Assembly (NCBI GenBank): GCA_006384855.1
Contig: VCJN01002344.1
Coordinates: 62,001-126,000, forward strand
From: Tetraselmis striata
Taxonomy: Eukaryota > Chlorophyta > Chlorodendrophyceae > Chlorodendrales > Chlorodendraceae
Length of the DNA stretch: 64,000 nt
Direction: 5' to 3'
Shown in pieces: positions 10,783-23,353 of this stretch. The translations under genes and the position numbers were made by a program. How positions within the stretch are numbered: position 1 is the first letter of the stretch; each line of letters starts with the position of its first letter. The notes under the pieces were generated by a model. The model made no database searches. It saw only the letters and a program-made list of their open reading frames with translations, and had not been told where the DNA came from.

Positions 10783-12485
10783 ATGTCTTCCGCCAAGAAG
10801 GAGAAGGTGTGTGCCGCCCGCTCGCCGCCGACAGCCGCCCCCACCCGCTGGTATCACTATGTTTCTGCGCCACTCGCTGTTGTCAAACCCCCCCCCCCCC
10901 CTCCCCCAGTTCCCTTTCGCGTGCACAGCGCCACCTCGTCGCTTTCCTCGCCAGCGTCAAGCGGAGTTCATTCCACTTTCCGTCCTTTTAGCGCTGGGGG
11001 CAACGAGGTGGCGGGCCCCCCCGGGGGGGGAAGAGAGGGGGGGGGGGGGGGGGGGGGTTCGCTCGTCAGCTGTGCACCTCGCTGCCACCAACACGGTACC
11101 GCTCAAGCACAACAGCTTGGCCGGTCTCCCTTTGCAAGTCCGAGGACGTAACTCTGGCGACAAAGTGCATGTTAGCTCGCTTAGCTTGGAGCGAGCTCGT
11201 GGAGAGAATGTCCCAAGCGAGCAGCGGTGTATTGTGGGCTGTGTTTGGCCGGGTCTAGCAGATGCGCTGCGATGAGCTGAGCACTCCCTGGGGGACCAGC
11301 GGTAGGCGGCTGTCTCCAGCAGGATGCGTCGTGACGGAGACTAGCCACTCTGCCTGCTGACCTGCTGTCCCCGTGCCCCCTGCTCCCCCCCCCCTCCCCA
11401 CTTTCACCTTTCTGCGGCGTGTCTGAGTGCAGTATGAGCAGAAGCTCACCGGCATCCTGTCTAAGTACTCCAAGGCCTTCCTGGTGCATGCGGACAATGT
11501 GACCTCCAAGCAGTTCCAGCAGATCCGTGCGGTGCGGTCTCGCGCCCTCCTGCTGCTGCTTTCCCCTGGAGCATCGCCCCCTGGACATTACCCGCCATCA
11601 TTAACCACCTGATTGACGTTCTTCCATCGTCCACACCCCCCCCCCCTTCCCCAAAATCTGATATGCTCGCAGTCCATTCGCCTGATGAACGACTCCACCA
11701 TCCTGATGGGCAAGAACACGCTGATGAAGCGCTGCTTCCGCCTGTACATGGAGCGCACTGGGGACGACAAGTTTGCGTCCCTGCTGCCGCTGCTAGTGGG
11801 CAACGTCGGCCTGGTCTTCACCAACGGCGACCTCATCGAGACCCGCGACAAGATCGGCGAGTTCAAGAAGGGCGCGCCTGCGCGTGTGGGCCTGCTGGCG
11901 CCGCTGTCCGTGAACATCCCGGCGGGCAGCACTGGCCTGGGCCCCGAGCAGACGTCCTTCTTCCAGGCGCTCAACATCCCCACCAAGATTACCAAGGGTA
12001 CCATCGAGATCACCAGCGATGTGACGGTCATCACAGAGGGCGAGCGCGTGGGCCCCTCGCAGGCCACCCTGCTCACCAAGCTCGGCATCAAGCCCTTCTC
12101 GTATGGCCTGGTCATCGTGCAGGTCTTTGAGAACGGCACGATCTACTCGCCCAAGGTGCTCAACATCACTGAGGAGGACCTCGCCAACAAGTTTGCTGCC
12201 GGCGTGCGCAACTTGGCCGCGGTGTGCCTGGCCATTGGCTACCCCACCCTCGCCTCCGTTCCGCACTCCGTCATCAACGGCTACAAGAACGTGCTGGCCA
12301 TCACCCTGGAGATCGACTACACCTTCCCGCTCGCCCAGAAGGTCAAGGACTACCTCGCCAACCCTGAGGCCTTTGCTGCCGCCGCGCCCGCGGCAGGTGG
12401 CGGTGGCGGTGCTGCAGCTGCCGCGCCCGAGCCTGAGCCCGAGGAAGAGGAGGAGGAGGACATGGACTTTGACCTGTTTGACTAG
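10783..12485 (+). CDS. RPLP0: 60S acidic ribosomal protein P0
   Basis: Base of the P stalk of the 60S subunit; binds 28S rRNA and the P1/P2 dimers and supports factor GTPase activity in the cytosol. Three exons: 10783-10806 (MSSAKKEK), 11433-11531 ([18 protein letters not shown] and following) and 11673-12485, joined in phase for a protein of 311 residues, close to the usual 315-320. The L10-like domain includes [11 protein letters not shown] and [13 protein letters not shown]. The tail has an Ala/Gly hinge and an acidic end, [14 protein letters not shown], the conserved P-protein C-terminus that contacts translation factors. The introns carry C/G homopolymers (about 10889 and 11037). High-GC codon use is as expected for a highly expressed algal gene. 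Confidence 0.98.
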
Positions 12486-12727
12486 GCGACCAGAACTACC
12501 CTGCCCCATTGGGTGCATGAGCCCCGGTCTCATGCCGCACCAGCCGCGCGCTGCCCTCGGCTTACTGCTGTGAGCACGCACTGAGTAATGGATGATAACT
12601 CATGCTCTTTCCCCCCCCGACCCATCAGCCCCCGCATGCTTCTCCCAACTACGATGCACTTACGGACAGACTATAATATAAGAAAGCGCCCGCGTGTTGC
12701 CCGCCTACATTTAATTTATAGTAGTAG

Positions 12728-12732
12728 TGTAA
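12728..12732 (+). terminator. TGTAA polyadenylation signal of RPLP0
   Basis: TGTAA lies 243 nt after the RPLP0 stop codon, the expected chlorophycean signal. Confidence 0.6.
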
Positions 12733-13989
12733 TGAACTTGCTACAAACTAAGAAACCGCTGCCAGGCACCCAAGAATGTATTATTACCAGTGTCTAAGTG
12801 GTCGGCACCCAAAGACTGAGACTGATATACTACAAACTACAAATAACCCAAGATGTCGCTTTGTTGATGCAGCACGGGGAACCTGCACTAGTGTTATATG
12901 TGGGAGGTACTAGTGCTGCACTTGCCACATATGAGGTGTATCCGCAGCTATACTGGCACGTCACTGTCGTGTGCTAGTAGTCGCTACACTGACATCGTGT
13001 CAACAGCTAGAAAATGACGAGTTGTTGCCGCATGCATCATCAGCAGGTGGATGATAGGGCAGAGGAAAAACGTCCCAGAGCAATTATTCATATCTTTGGT
13101 ATACTCGTAGGGGGGAACCCGTTCGAGTACATTGCGTCATGGCCTGTTGTTCTGGCTGGTACTAGCATATAATAGCCATGATAGGACGTGTGCAATGACT
13201 GCCGTATTCATCCAATAGCACAACACAGCCCCACAACACGTAGCTCGCACATCAGTGCTCTATATGCCCCCTGGCAGATAGTGTTCTACATGCGGACGTT
13301 ATTGCTCCTCGTCGGGGATCACATGCTCTCAGACTATGTATAGCCCTGTGCATACACATTGAATAACTGTAATTTCGTGTTAATGCCCGAAATCCCGTGG
13401 CGTGGTCTCCGTGGTCTTTCTTTCTTCTTCCTTTCTTTCTTCTTCCTTTCTTCTTCCTTTCTTTCTTTCTTTCTTCTTTCTTTCTTCTTTCCCCCTCATC
13501 CTGCTGGCTTAAATAACCATGGCACCTTGTTTTCTTTATTAATTGTCCCATGGTTGGTCGGACCCGTTAAGCTGATTGGGGCGCTGAGTGTTAGAGCGAG
13601 TGACTACGAATCTGCAAGTCGGCGGTTCATGACCGGCCGGGCCGTGAGAACTTGGTCGTCAGTGCAAAATCGTACCAATACTGCATCAGCGTAATATAGG
13701 CGCAGTGCTGATTCGGTACCGGAATGCGTCGCGACTCAAAACGTGGAGTTGAAAAACAGGCCGACGCGCGGATAGGCTGGCCGGTCCTAGTTCGCCTTGG
13801 CCGTCTGTATCTCTAGAGTAACTACGAGTACTTGTACCCGTTGCACCGGTAATCCTTTGATATGTCCAGGCTTCTTATGCGTCAAAAACCCCCGTTGCCA
13901 AGGTACGGCACGGGTGTCCCTGCGGGGTTTGTGCACGGGCGCTGCACATTATGATACAATTACGCACCCGAGCAATTTGCCACTGCCCG
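12733..13989. other. Gene-poor spacer with CTTT-type microsatellite
   Basis: No gene seen. A polypyrimidine microsatellite of CTT, CTTT and CTTCC units occupies about 13418-13491. An 8-bp inverted repeat (GCACTAGT/ACTAGTGC) is near 12885-12920. Confidence 0.6.
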
Positions 13990-14153
13990 CCGATTGGCCC
14001 GGATTCATGCCATGTCTGCGCGGTTCCTGGAACACTGCCATGCATGTGGCAGAAGTGAATATGAGACAATCGAACATATGTTGGCGGAGTTCCCGCGGTG
14101 GGGGTATCACCGTTCATATTTTGTTAGGGCTGTTAATAATTCCGCCAGAGTTT
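13990..14153 (+). pseudogene. LINE-type reverse transcriptase 3' remnant (zinc-knuckle end)
   Basis: A frame open to about 14153 reads RRLARIHAMSARF, then HCHACGRSEYETIEHM and AEFPRWGYHRSYFVR. The order C-x2-C, Glu-rich spacer, E-H, then a Pro-Arg-Trp is the putative zinc-binding end that follows the thumb of many non-LTR reverse transcriptases (zf-RVT type). No catalytic RT motifs were found upstream, so this is a decayed 3' end. Confidence 0.55.
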
Positions 14154-16440
14154 AATAGGGATCTAATGAGCAATCAGGTTGCGTCAACACCCGAAAATTT
14201 GACTGCCTTGTGTATTTTCGGCGGGGTCCCTCCTTCCCTTCACGGCGACGTGTCTATGGTGGGAATGGAATTTTTTTTTCCAGTTATGGCGTCGGGCCCT
14301 CATCCCTCACTACATTGTTTTTTGTTGCACATGTATCGCGGTCCCGAAGTGCTTTATTGCTCCGCGGGATGGGGCTTGCCCCAGCTCGCATAACTTGAAT
14401 GGGCAGACGCCCAAACGGGTAGGGCAAACCTTTCGTGGTCAGTGCCGAATATTTTGATGGCATTGATTTATTTCAGACGGTAATCCAACAGTGTTGGAAA
14501 TTCCGGCACTGGCCTCCAATTAGTCATGTGGAATGCCTCGGCAATTTGCTTGATGACTTTAACGGATCGCCGCCTACCCGCCTTGGGCTTTCCATAACTG
14601 GAGCAATGCCTAAACGGCCGTCGTAGAGACGTTGCAAGGGTCTAATTGTTGCCAGTCATGTCCTACTGAGGTTAAGCTTGGCGCCGCGCCGCTGCCCCTC
14701 CTTGCTTGTCCCGCCATGATTTTCCGACAAACGACGAACGGCATCTCAGTCCTTTGGAAAGTGTGTGTCCTTGAGCCACTCATCACCCAGTGTGTGCGCA
14801 ACTCATGGCAACACGAGGTTGTCGTTGGCGGATGTGAAGTAGCATGTGATATCCATGGCAAGCGCACTCGGATGGCTTGCTATCGCACTGAGCAAGTTGA
14901 TGCGGATATGACTGTATATAGAGTGCGCGTGAGCAGTGTCCCCGGCAACACACAAGATACGCATCATCCCGGCGTTTTTGCACGCCAAAAACATCCGCGT
15001 ATAATGGCCTCACCTTGGCGCACAAGCAATAATGTTGCTTTGTGGTCACGAGGGCTTGAATTTTACGCTATGCATGCCTACCACGCCGATGAGGAGGCGC
15101 CCGTTTCTTTCGGTTATAATGGCCTCTCAAGACTGACGATATTCCGCGCACTGTGCTGCTGGCATTTTCGGCGCGCTAAACGGCTATGAATCGGATAAAA
15201 AACTGGCAATAAAAATAATGACGCATATGCGCGGACGATGTGCCGTCGCATCCTCGCATTTCTGGCTCCCAGCTATCACTCGCATGCATCTTCGCGACAA
15301 ACTTGCGAAACTTCCTGCACTCAAATATATATGTTTCGGCGACTAATCGGTATTCACTCTGCCGCTATGCGGTACCCGCAGCGTATCGACCATGCATATC
15401 CCAACTACAATGTTCGGGTACCTTAAATGTTGCTATAATTTTAAACAGGACTGCTTTATTTGTCCTCGGTCAATGGGCCCGCGTCATGCTTGCCACACAA
15501 TTATGCACGACTTGCGGTCCGGCTTCTTAACCTCCTCGCCACATCATTTTTCGCGGTAGCCCGTACGACCTTTCGCGATCCGAATAAGGTACGAATATTC
15601 GCATTGCGCGCGCGCCCCGACGTACTTGTCCGCATCGCCGCCCGATGTACTTGTCCGGCAATGCGGGCGGCTACTTGGCATCACGGACCCGCCAACACAC
15701 CCCCAGCCAGCCCACCAGCTGCCGCCCACTCAACAGACCTATCCCGTCCCCCCTTCGAATCTATAGAGCGGTCTTGGTGGGCTGCTGGGGGCGCGTGGAT
15801 GTCCCGGGACAGCGGCCGCAAGGTCCAACCTCGTGACTGCCGCCCGATTGACCACCTCCCATCGCATTATCACGTTTTGCCAACACCGTACGCCAATAGG
15901 GCCAAAACTGCGTGGATAGAAGGTAGCAGCGTGGACCAAATAGAAGTCAGCTTTGTCTAAATAGAAGTGCTAGACAATGTACGTCATCCCTAACTCGTCC
16001 GACCGCGCCGGCGACATCATGGTTAAGATGGGTGGGGGCGATGCGTAAAAATCGGCTGCTGCGAGGCCGCGGCGGAGATCCCGCAGCACGCCACCTGCGT
16101 GGCCGCAGTGCTCGCGTGAGCCGCCCATGCCCCATCGCCGTATATTGAGGTGTTGCTCGCGGAACGGGTGGTCGCGGTATCGGGGGCCGAGAGTCGTGGG
16201 TTCAAAGGCTATGTAGGGGCTAGGGGCTAGGCCATGGGCAGTGGGCCGCGCGACACGCGTCACGATGCCGAGGTTGCACACTTTGCCAACGGCGAACTCC
16301 ATACATACTAGCATAACAAATTCAGGTAGTTTTCGCAATCTCGTACATGTTACTGCGGGATGGAGTGATGTGGCGCACTTTGATGTGTTCACGGGGGTTG
16401 GTCGCAGCCATGGCCGTCTCCGGGCGTAGCTAAGGGTTTG
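14154..16440. other. Unassigned, probably decayed repeat DNA
   Basis: Reading frames of up to 185 codons exist (for example 14632-15189, plus) but none shows a family motif, and stops interrupt all longer readings. The base composition is lower in GC than the genes to the left. Confidence 0.4.
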
Positions 16441-16446
16441 ATGTTT

Positions 16447-16741
16447 AGCAACGCTTGGCAAGGTGACCCTTCTTGCCACACTCATAGCACGTCTGGTTCC
16501 ACTGAGAGCTGTCGCTCTTGTAGTGGTCTTTCGAACTACGCTGTATAAAGGTGACGGCCAAGCTCTTCAGCTCGGCGCAGAGCATCACGGTGCCAATGTC
16601 GCTGGCCAACGGCGGTGGACAGCCGCGCATGCCGCTGATGGAGATCGCCAAGCGGTATGTGAAGCACGAGCCGGTGGAGGACGGCTTGGAGAAGCACACC
16701 TCCCCGCGCGCTCTGGAGAGCAAGCGGGTCACTATCAGCAT
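16447..16741 (-). pseudogene. copia-type gag fragment with CCHC zinc knuckle
   Basis: The frame ends in CYECGKKGHLAKRC, a perfect C-x2-C-x4-H-x4-C retroviral-type zinc knuckle, preceded by about 80 residues including LCAELKSLAVTFIQRS. Spacing and Lys-rich context match the gag part of Ty1/copia polyproteins. Just beyond the knuckle the frame breaks; no protease, integrase or RT could be read. LTRs were not identified. Confidence 0.6.
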
Positions 16742-16759
16742 GATGGAGGCCTACTAGCT

Positions 16760-19548
16760 CGAGCGTAGCGGCGGCGGAGATGGAGCGCGTCCTGGCGGCA
16801 GCGTGCGGCGGTGTTGCCGGAGTACCTAGCCGACGTTGAACGCGAACCTCTACATGTACCTCTTAGACTGCACCCACAAGTCCTTAGCTCAGACCTGCTC
16901 TATCGGTCTTGCCTACACTCCGGGGGTGAGAACAGGCCGGTGTTGGGATACTCCACCTCGGACCGCCGTCACGCCGCGAAGTACTTGACGCAGTACTGAC
17001 CGCGGCCGTCAACCATTACTACTAAGTATGTTATTACAATAGCTACTACGTCACGCACGCGCACTGGTGAACAAGCACCCGCACGGGTGAGCAAGCACGC
17101 GTGCTTCCCTCGATCAAGCAAGCAAGGTACGGTGTTCACATGTTGCGATCATTATTATTCGTCGTCTGTCACACCGATCTCCGTATCTTACACCGTCGCT
17201 CGTCTCGTGCAGAAGTGCACGTGCTCAACCTATGCATCTCACATGGTGCAAAACAAGGGAGAAGAGGGACCGCCAAGAAGGGGGGGGCTCTAGAAACACG
17301 CGACCGGTTGGACGGCCGCGCACGCGCAAAGAGCTGAACTAGCACGCGCGCGCCGTGCGCCGGACCGCGTCCGCATAAGGTGATGTCCGTGTCGAATTGT
17401 TCTCATAAGATGCTAGACTGCCACTTAGTTACATTGTTGGTCCCACGCCCCTTACCATTGCGCAACAGTAGTACAGTCCTCTTTAGGGGTCCCTATTGTA
17501 GGTCATGCTTAGAGGTACCACCCAAAACCACCATGGGTCCCGCCTTGTGATGCTGCACGCGACACCATGATGTCGCCGCCTTGCTTGGGTCTTGCGCGGC
17601 GACACTGTCGTGGTGTCGCCGCCGTGGCGTCGTACACCTCGCCAGTAAAGATATACTTGTCCACAGAAACTAGCTGCCAAAGGAAGCAACCATACACCTC
17701 GTCCCAAAGTCCAACACACCGGTTCTCCGGGGGAGGGGTCCTACATACTTGTATAGTGGCATGGATTATGGCTCCTGGCCGCTTTGGCTGCTTAAGTGAT
17801 ACACAACCGAGAAATGTGCTACATGGCAGCGGAAAATACGCACGTGATCATGCGCACGTGATCATTCTGCCCCTACTGCTCGCCCGCGCGGCGGTCAGCA
17901 CTACTGGTATCGTCAGTATCGACCACTATAACGACTAGTGGCGACTACTGGTCATCACGTGATCACCACGTGCAAGCGTTATAATGCCCCGAGCGGGCTG
18001 ACATGCGGTACAATTTCACCACTACGGTACCCGTATCGCCCTCATGGAGTCACATTACATGCCTTGCCCATCCTGGGCGGTAATAAGTACTGCAAGCCCG
18101 GTACGTGAGGTGGTACGTAAGAACCAGTGTGAATCGCCCAAAGCGGAGCAGTCGTACACCTCGCCACGAAATAATACACTTTTCCACAAAACTTCAGCAA
18201 TAAAGGGCATGGCTGTAGGTATCCTCATGCCCTGCCTAGGGCTTTTAATAGGGTTGGATACCCTAGATAGTCAGTTGCCCTAACTTGGTTGCATCAGGAT
18301 ATATAATCCTAGTTGAAACCCCAGCCGACCAGGTAGGTCTTCTTGGGCTATCTCGGTCGCCGTGCGCCGGATGGCAGACGCTTGAGCAGATGCTGATCAA
18401 TATGTTGGCGCGGTGCCGCACATGTATACTAGATATCCTCCGCATGTGCACGCGCACGCTCCCGTCGATGGCGGGTATATATTTACGGAGTGCATACATA
18501 TGCATCAACGTGAATTCGAGCCCAATATAATCAGCAACGAATGATACCGTTATATATATATACCTGCAAATTTGCAATTCATCTATGTTTGCATCTTGTG
18601 GCGGTTATTCTGTCGTACGAGCCCTTCTGAAGATAATACAGGCGTTATCAGCATGCGATGTGCAACTATTCCGGTTTTCAAGCGACCGCGACGAAAAAAA
18701 CACATCAGACCACAGCAGACCACACCATATTGCGCCAAACCACACATGTAATTCATAAAATAGTCATACATGTATCAGGGCCGTATATTAAACAGCGGTA
18801 CGAGTACGAGTATCGCGTAGCAACATAATCGGGCTAGTACCTTGGCGCAGTGCAGAATGTTGTTTGATTTAGTTTGATGTTGATATTATTTGGTACGACG
18901 ATATGTTACGATTTAATGTGGTTTGTGTTGTCAAGCAGCGCTTCATACCGAGCGACATATGTTTTACCGTTGTCGCTGTGGATTGAAAACCGGACTGCAG
19001 TCAGCGGATTCGGCGACTATACCTGCAAATATACAATGATATAACTGGTCATTATTATATTTTTATACTCGCTAATTGGTTATACTTCTGGAGTTAATGA
19101 ACTGTCGGTTAATAACCACCCCCGCGCGATTTCTTCCGAAATGCGCCGATGAGATATATAGAGGTGCCAATCATGTGGCAACTTGCTGGGAGACAAACTC
19201 CGACTATCTATAAGTGAGTAAAAATATGTGTCCCAGGGGCCTATATAAGTGGCTGTCAACACCGCAAACCCTCTTTTTGTAGTGAGTGACAGAGTGTATG
19301 GACGACTTCCCTACAAGTCCAGTGAGTCTTTCGCCAGTTATCATCACAGAGCGATTGACCATCAGCTGTCAGTTATTACCCCCACCTCTTACTCGAAGTG
19401 GTGGCGACAGATCGCCACAGGCACATAGCAACAAGCATGTAACGATTTTCCCAGTAACTGAAAAACTGTAAGCGGCCGTGGTCCGTGCGCTCCGTTATCA
19501 GGCGAAAGTGGCATATGTACGTGAGATGACTTTGATTCCATGGGTGCA

Positions 19549-19582
<34 letters not shown>

Positions 19583-20420
19583 CGCACAAATTCACAATGA
19601 CGTGGGAATTTGGGATACCGGACAAATTAACGGGGTACAGTAACTTTGTGCGTTTTTGTTTTCAAATTTTCATGTGCTGGACATCAATTTCCGACCTAGC
19701 CCTGCTCACGGGCTTTCAGAAATTCGAAAGAACGCCCAATTATGATAAAATTATGACGCAAAATTATGAATACCTACGTGATTGCAACATTTAGGTACTT
19801 TGCAGAGCGAAGATGAGCGAGGCGGCTGCGCATGTCTCATGCAGCCCGCTAGATGAACACTATGTTACCATGCGCCGAGCAGCATAGCCACTGTGGTTAT
19901 GAATTCACATAGCTCGGCAAGTATGAGGGAAGGAAACTGCCCCCCCCCCCCCCCCCCCCCCCCGATTGGTGTGTCATGCGTTGAACTCACCCTCAAATCT
20001 GTTATGCAACCCACATTGCACTGCTATGGGCACATAGCAGGTACCCGATAGATATATGTTGAAGTGTGCACCCCTTATCAGGATGTTATTTCCCAGCATG
20101 GCTGCAACAGCATATATTGTGCGTGAGCTTTGCGAATATAATTGATCCAATCGAAATTGGACCCAGAGACTTGCACGTGCAACGTCTTCGAAGTAAGATT
20201 AGATCCACTTCGGAGAACATTACATGGAGGAATGTAGAAAAAATTCAATTAAATGAGCTAACTTCAGGTACTGAAGGAACGAAGGCTTTGCCACTACACG
20301 CTTCCATGAATAGCTGCAAAGGCAATGGAATCACCCTCCCAATAGAGCGGTCCGCGCATGGCCGAGCAGGTGGGGTCCCAGGGATCAAACGCCAATGGAT
20401 AGGCAGAGGAAGCTATCAGG
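16760..20420. other. Gene-poor AT-richer region with repeat debris
   Basis: No convincing gene. A roughly 55-bp motif beginning TCGTACACCTCGCCA recurs at about 17627 and 18150, suggesting two decayed copies of one repeat. CACGTGATCA sites cluster at 17838-17866 and 17954-17975. Long C runs are at 19550-19581 and about 19941-19963. Confidence 0.5.
19550..19581. repeat. C32 homopolymer
   Basis: Thirty-two consecutive C, the longest homopolymer noticed in the window. Confidence 0.95.

Positions 20421-20421
<1 letters not shown>

Positions 20422-20475
<54 letters not shown>
20422..20475. repeat. (TG)27 microsatellite
   Basis: Perfect TG repeat of 54 nt, followed within 15 nt by a G run of about 18. 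Confidence 0.95.
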
Positions 20476-20479
<4 letters not shown>

Positions 20480-20762
20480 GCCGGAGGAGGGGGGGGGGGG
20501 GGGGGGGCTCATGTCTAGCGGGAGGCCGCCCTCACTAACAGTTATGTGTGGCACAATCTGCGGCTTGCAGCCCTGAGGCGTTTGTGTACATGAGGCGGTC
20601 AGGGCTGACAAGGGCTCCTACTTCATCCCTTTAGCGAAAGCTACTGCACTGGCTGGCATCTGGTAGCTCAGCCAAACGCCACGTATGCGTAGCAGCAGAG
20701 CTGCAGACACTGGCCACTCTCCGGCTAGACTCTCTGTCATGGGACTAGGCTTGGAGAGGAAG

Positions 20763-23353
20763 TCAGCCTGGTGGGATGGCAGCGCGATCCTGATCAGCGC
20801 AAGCGTGGTAATGTTGGCACGCATCACACGGTGGCTGCGGTGGCTGCCTGAGGAGCCCAGCTGAGCAGCCTGGCCCCTGCTGTGCGGCAGCGAGAGCCGC
20901 GAGGCGGTGCGCGCGCCAGCGCTGGAGGTCCGGGTTGCGGCTCAGCAGCAGAGCCAGGCGCAGGCGGCACCGCGCGCGCTGGCCGGCCGGGGACAGGCGG
21001 CCTGCCTCCGAGCGCGCGGCAGCCGGCTGCCTGCTGCCCGCCGCCTTTCGGCTGTGGGCGCGGCGGTGGCGCTGCCTCCAGCTCCACCCGCCGCGCGCCA
21101 GCGACCACGCGGCCACTACGAGCACGGGGCAGTGCGCGGCGTGGTGCAGCGCGCCCAGTTCCGCGTAGGCGCGGCTCAGCGGGTCCGCCCAGGAGGCCCA
21201 GCAGGGCTTGGGGCTCGTGGCGGTTATTGGGCTGGCGACTGCCCCTCCATGCCGGGTTGTGGCGGCGGCAGGGTGCGCCCAGGCCGCAACTACGGGCGCA
21301 CCGGCGCGTGGCAGGCCCAGAGTTGCGGTGCTGAAGGCCGCCAGGCAGCGCAGTCCGCCGCTGCAGGCGCCTTGGAAGGCTGCGAGCGCCAGCTGGGCCA
21401 CCTCCGCGGCAGCGAGCGACCTGCGCAGGGCACCAGGCGACAAGGGCGACGCATATCAGGCAACAAGCTTACTCCAATGCAGTACACAACTCATGCCAGC
21501 CCCCCCCCCCCCCCCCCCCCCCCACGCCTCCGGCCCCCCCCCTCCCACAACATTCCACCGCAGTGTGAACGGGGGCGGCGGCGAGGAGAAGCGCCGCATG
21601 GAGGCAGGCGCGCCCCGCGAGTGGAAGAGGCTCAGCGCAAACTGAGAGGGACCTCTGCTGATGTGGGAGAACCCCAATTGAGGCGCGACTGCCTAGGGGA
21701 TTAGTCACTCCGCTCCAAAACCAGCACAGCGCGGTCCTCAATGCAAGGAATGTGATCGTGAGGATCAACGCTGCCAACCTCAACATGGGACTATACGCAT
21801 TCAGGTCGCACCGCACTCACCAGTTGCCGGCGCGCCCCGCCCTCTCGCAAGCAGTCATGATAGTGGCAATGGCTGAAGAGAAAACCCAAGCGAGGACCAC
21901 GCTTGCCAGTGCCGGGAGCACCACAAACAGCGCCTCGCCTATGGCGGCTTGCCATGGTGGCCACACTAGTGGCAGCGACATGGCAGCGCCCAGGACGGTC
22001 ACAACGAGCCAGCAGGCGGCGGTGGAGCCCGTGGCGGCGCCGATGAGGAGGCCGGCCGCGGCCCTGGAGGGCGCGCGTGAGGCGGAGGCCGCAAAGGGAC
22101 CGGCGCCGCGCCGTGCTAAGAGCGCCGCGGCGCGAAACCCCACCATCGTGGCCGCCCATTGTAATGTGTTGAGCGCCATTGCTGCGGCCGCCCAGAACTG
22201 CAGGCAGTGCCGGAACGTGCGGAGGAGCGCGCCAGTGCCCGGGCTGGCCATCACGCTGGGAAGCAGTAACCCGGAGCGTAGCAGCGCGTGGCTGGCAAGC
22301 AGCTCCGCGTGGTCAGCGGCCAGCATAATTGCGGCGGTCAAGGCGGCAGACAGCGCCAGGCTGCCGAGCAGCGCGGCCAGGAGACGCTGCGGGAAGAAGA
22401 AGGCGTCAGGTGAGTCTCTCTGGAACGGGGCGCGCAGCAAAGCTGGCATGCGGCGTCCCAGGCATGCAAGGCTGGCCTTGAACCGCGCCCATGGGGATGC
22501 CGCTGGCGCAGTGCGGAGCGGCTCTGGGCGTGTATGGCCGTAGATGAGCCGTCGAGTGTAGGCGATGATGGCGCGGTTACGTTCCGCCTCGAAATCCCTG
22601 CAGCATCAAGCACAGGTGGATTCAGCACAGACTGGCATAGGCAAGGTAAATGCCACGTGTTCACCGCAGGAGTGCCCTCAGGGAGAAGAGGGCTGGCTGC
22701 AATGACGCGACGCTCGCTATGGCTGAAGCTACTGAGCGTTGCTACCCTCACCAGAACACCGCTTGATATCATAGCATCATTGCTGTCAGCCAGAAGGGCT
22801 GCTTGTGCGGAAAACGCAAATCTGGGATGAGCCTATGTGACAACGCTCAGCTAAAGCAGCTGAACAATTCACGCGGCGGCCCTTTCTCGTGGATCTGCGA
22901 CAAAGATGGAAGTTGGCCAGTATCCGAAGCTGGTGCATTACCAGGCTGCGCCCGTCTATACCGCATCAAGCGGGCGCTCTGCACCATGCAAGAGCGCACG
23001 CCGGTGAGGGGGGGGGGAAGGGGGGGGCGTGGTGGCTGGCTGGCTGAGCAATGGTCGATGCAAGTGACCTACCATAGCAAGGCTTGAGGTTGGCGGCGCA
23101 GCGTGGCATTGGCTGCCCACTCCAGCAGAATGGCGGCATGCAACGCGGCCGCCGCCGCAGGCAGAGGCATGAGCGCCCACGCCAGGGGCGGGGGCATCAC
23201 GTAGAGCATGAGCCAGGCAATGCCTAGCGCTGCAAGGCTGGCAACCACGGCTGAGATAGCCCAAAGCGGGTGCGCCCCAATGGAGTTGCCTGCATCGGGC
23301 CACAGAGGGGCGCCAAGCAGCAGGTTGTAATTGCCCTTGTAGCTACAGTACAA
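20763..23353 (-). other. C-terminal multi-pass membrane region of the giant protein
   Basis: Hydrophobic spans include LWAISAVVASLAALGIAWLM and LPAAAAALHAAILLEWAA (23.27-23.12 kb). The exon 22386-21821 holds about five (for example LLAALLGSLALSAALTAAIM and ALFVVLPALASVVLAWVF), followed by LRLAALILTITFLALRTAL (about 21780) and one near 21130. A total of seven or more spans is likely. The topology places the Ig-like blocks on the non-cytosolic side. Confidence 0.5.

Noticed and set aside
11793..12581. Long minus-strand reading frame of 262 codons
   Set aside because: Lies fully antisense to the RPLP0 exon; it arises from GC-rich codon use and has no independent evidence.
14632..15189. 185-codon plus-strand frame
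   Set aside because: No motif, no splice support, sits in decayed repeat DNA.
16551..16757. Plus-strand frame of 68 codons with protein-like composition
   Set aside because: Antisense to the copia gag fragment, which carries a perfect CCHC knuckle on the other strand.
20882..21704. Long plus-strand frames rich in Ala, Arg and Gly
   Set aside because: Antisense to membrane-segment exons of the giant gene; composition is that of a complementary-strand shadow.
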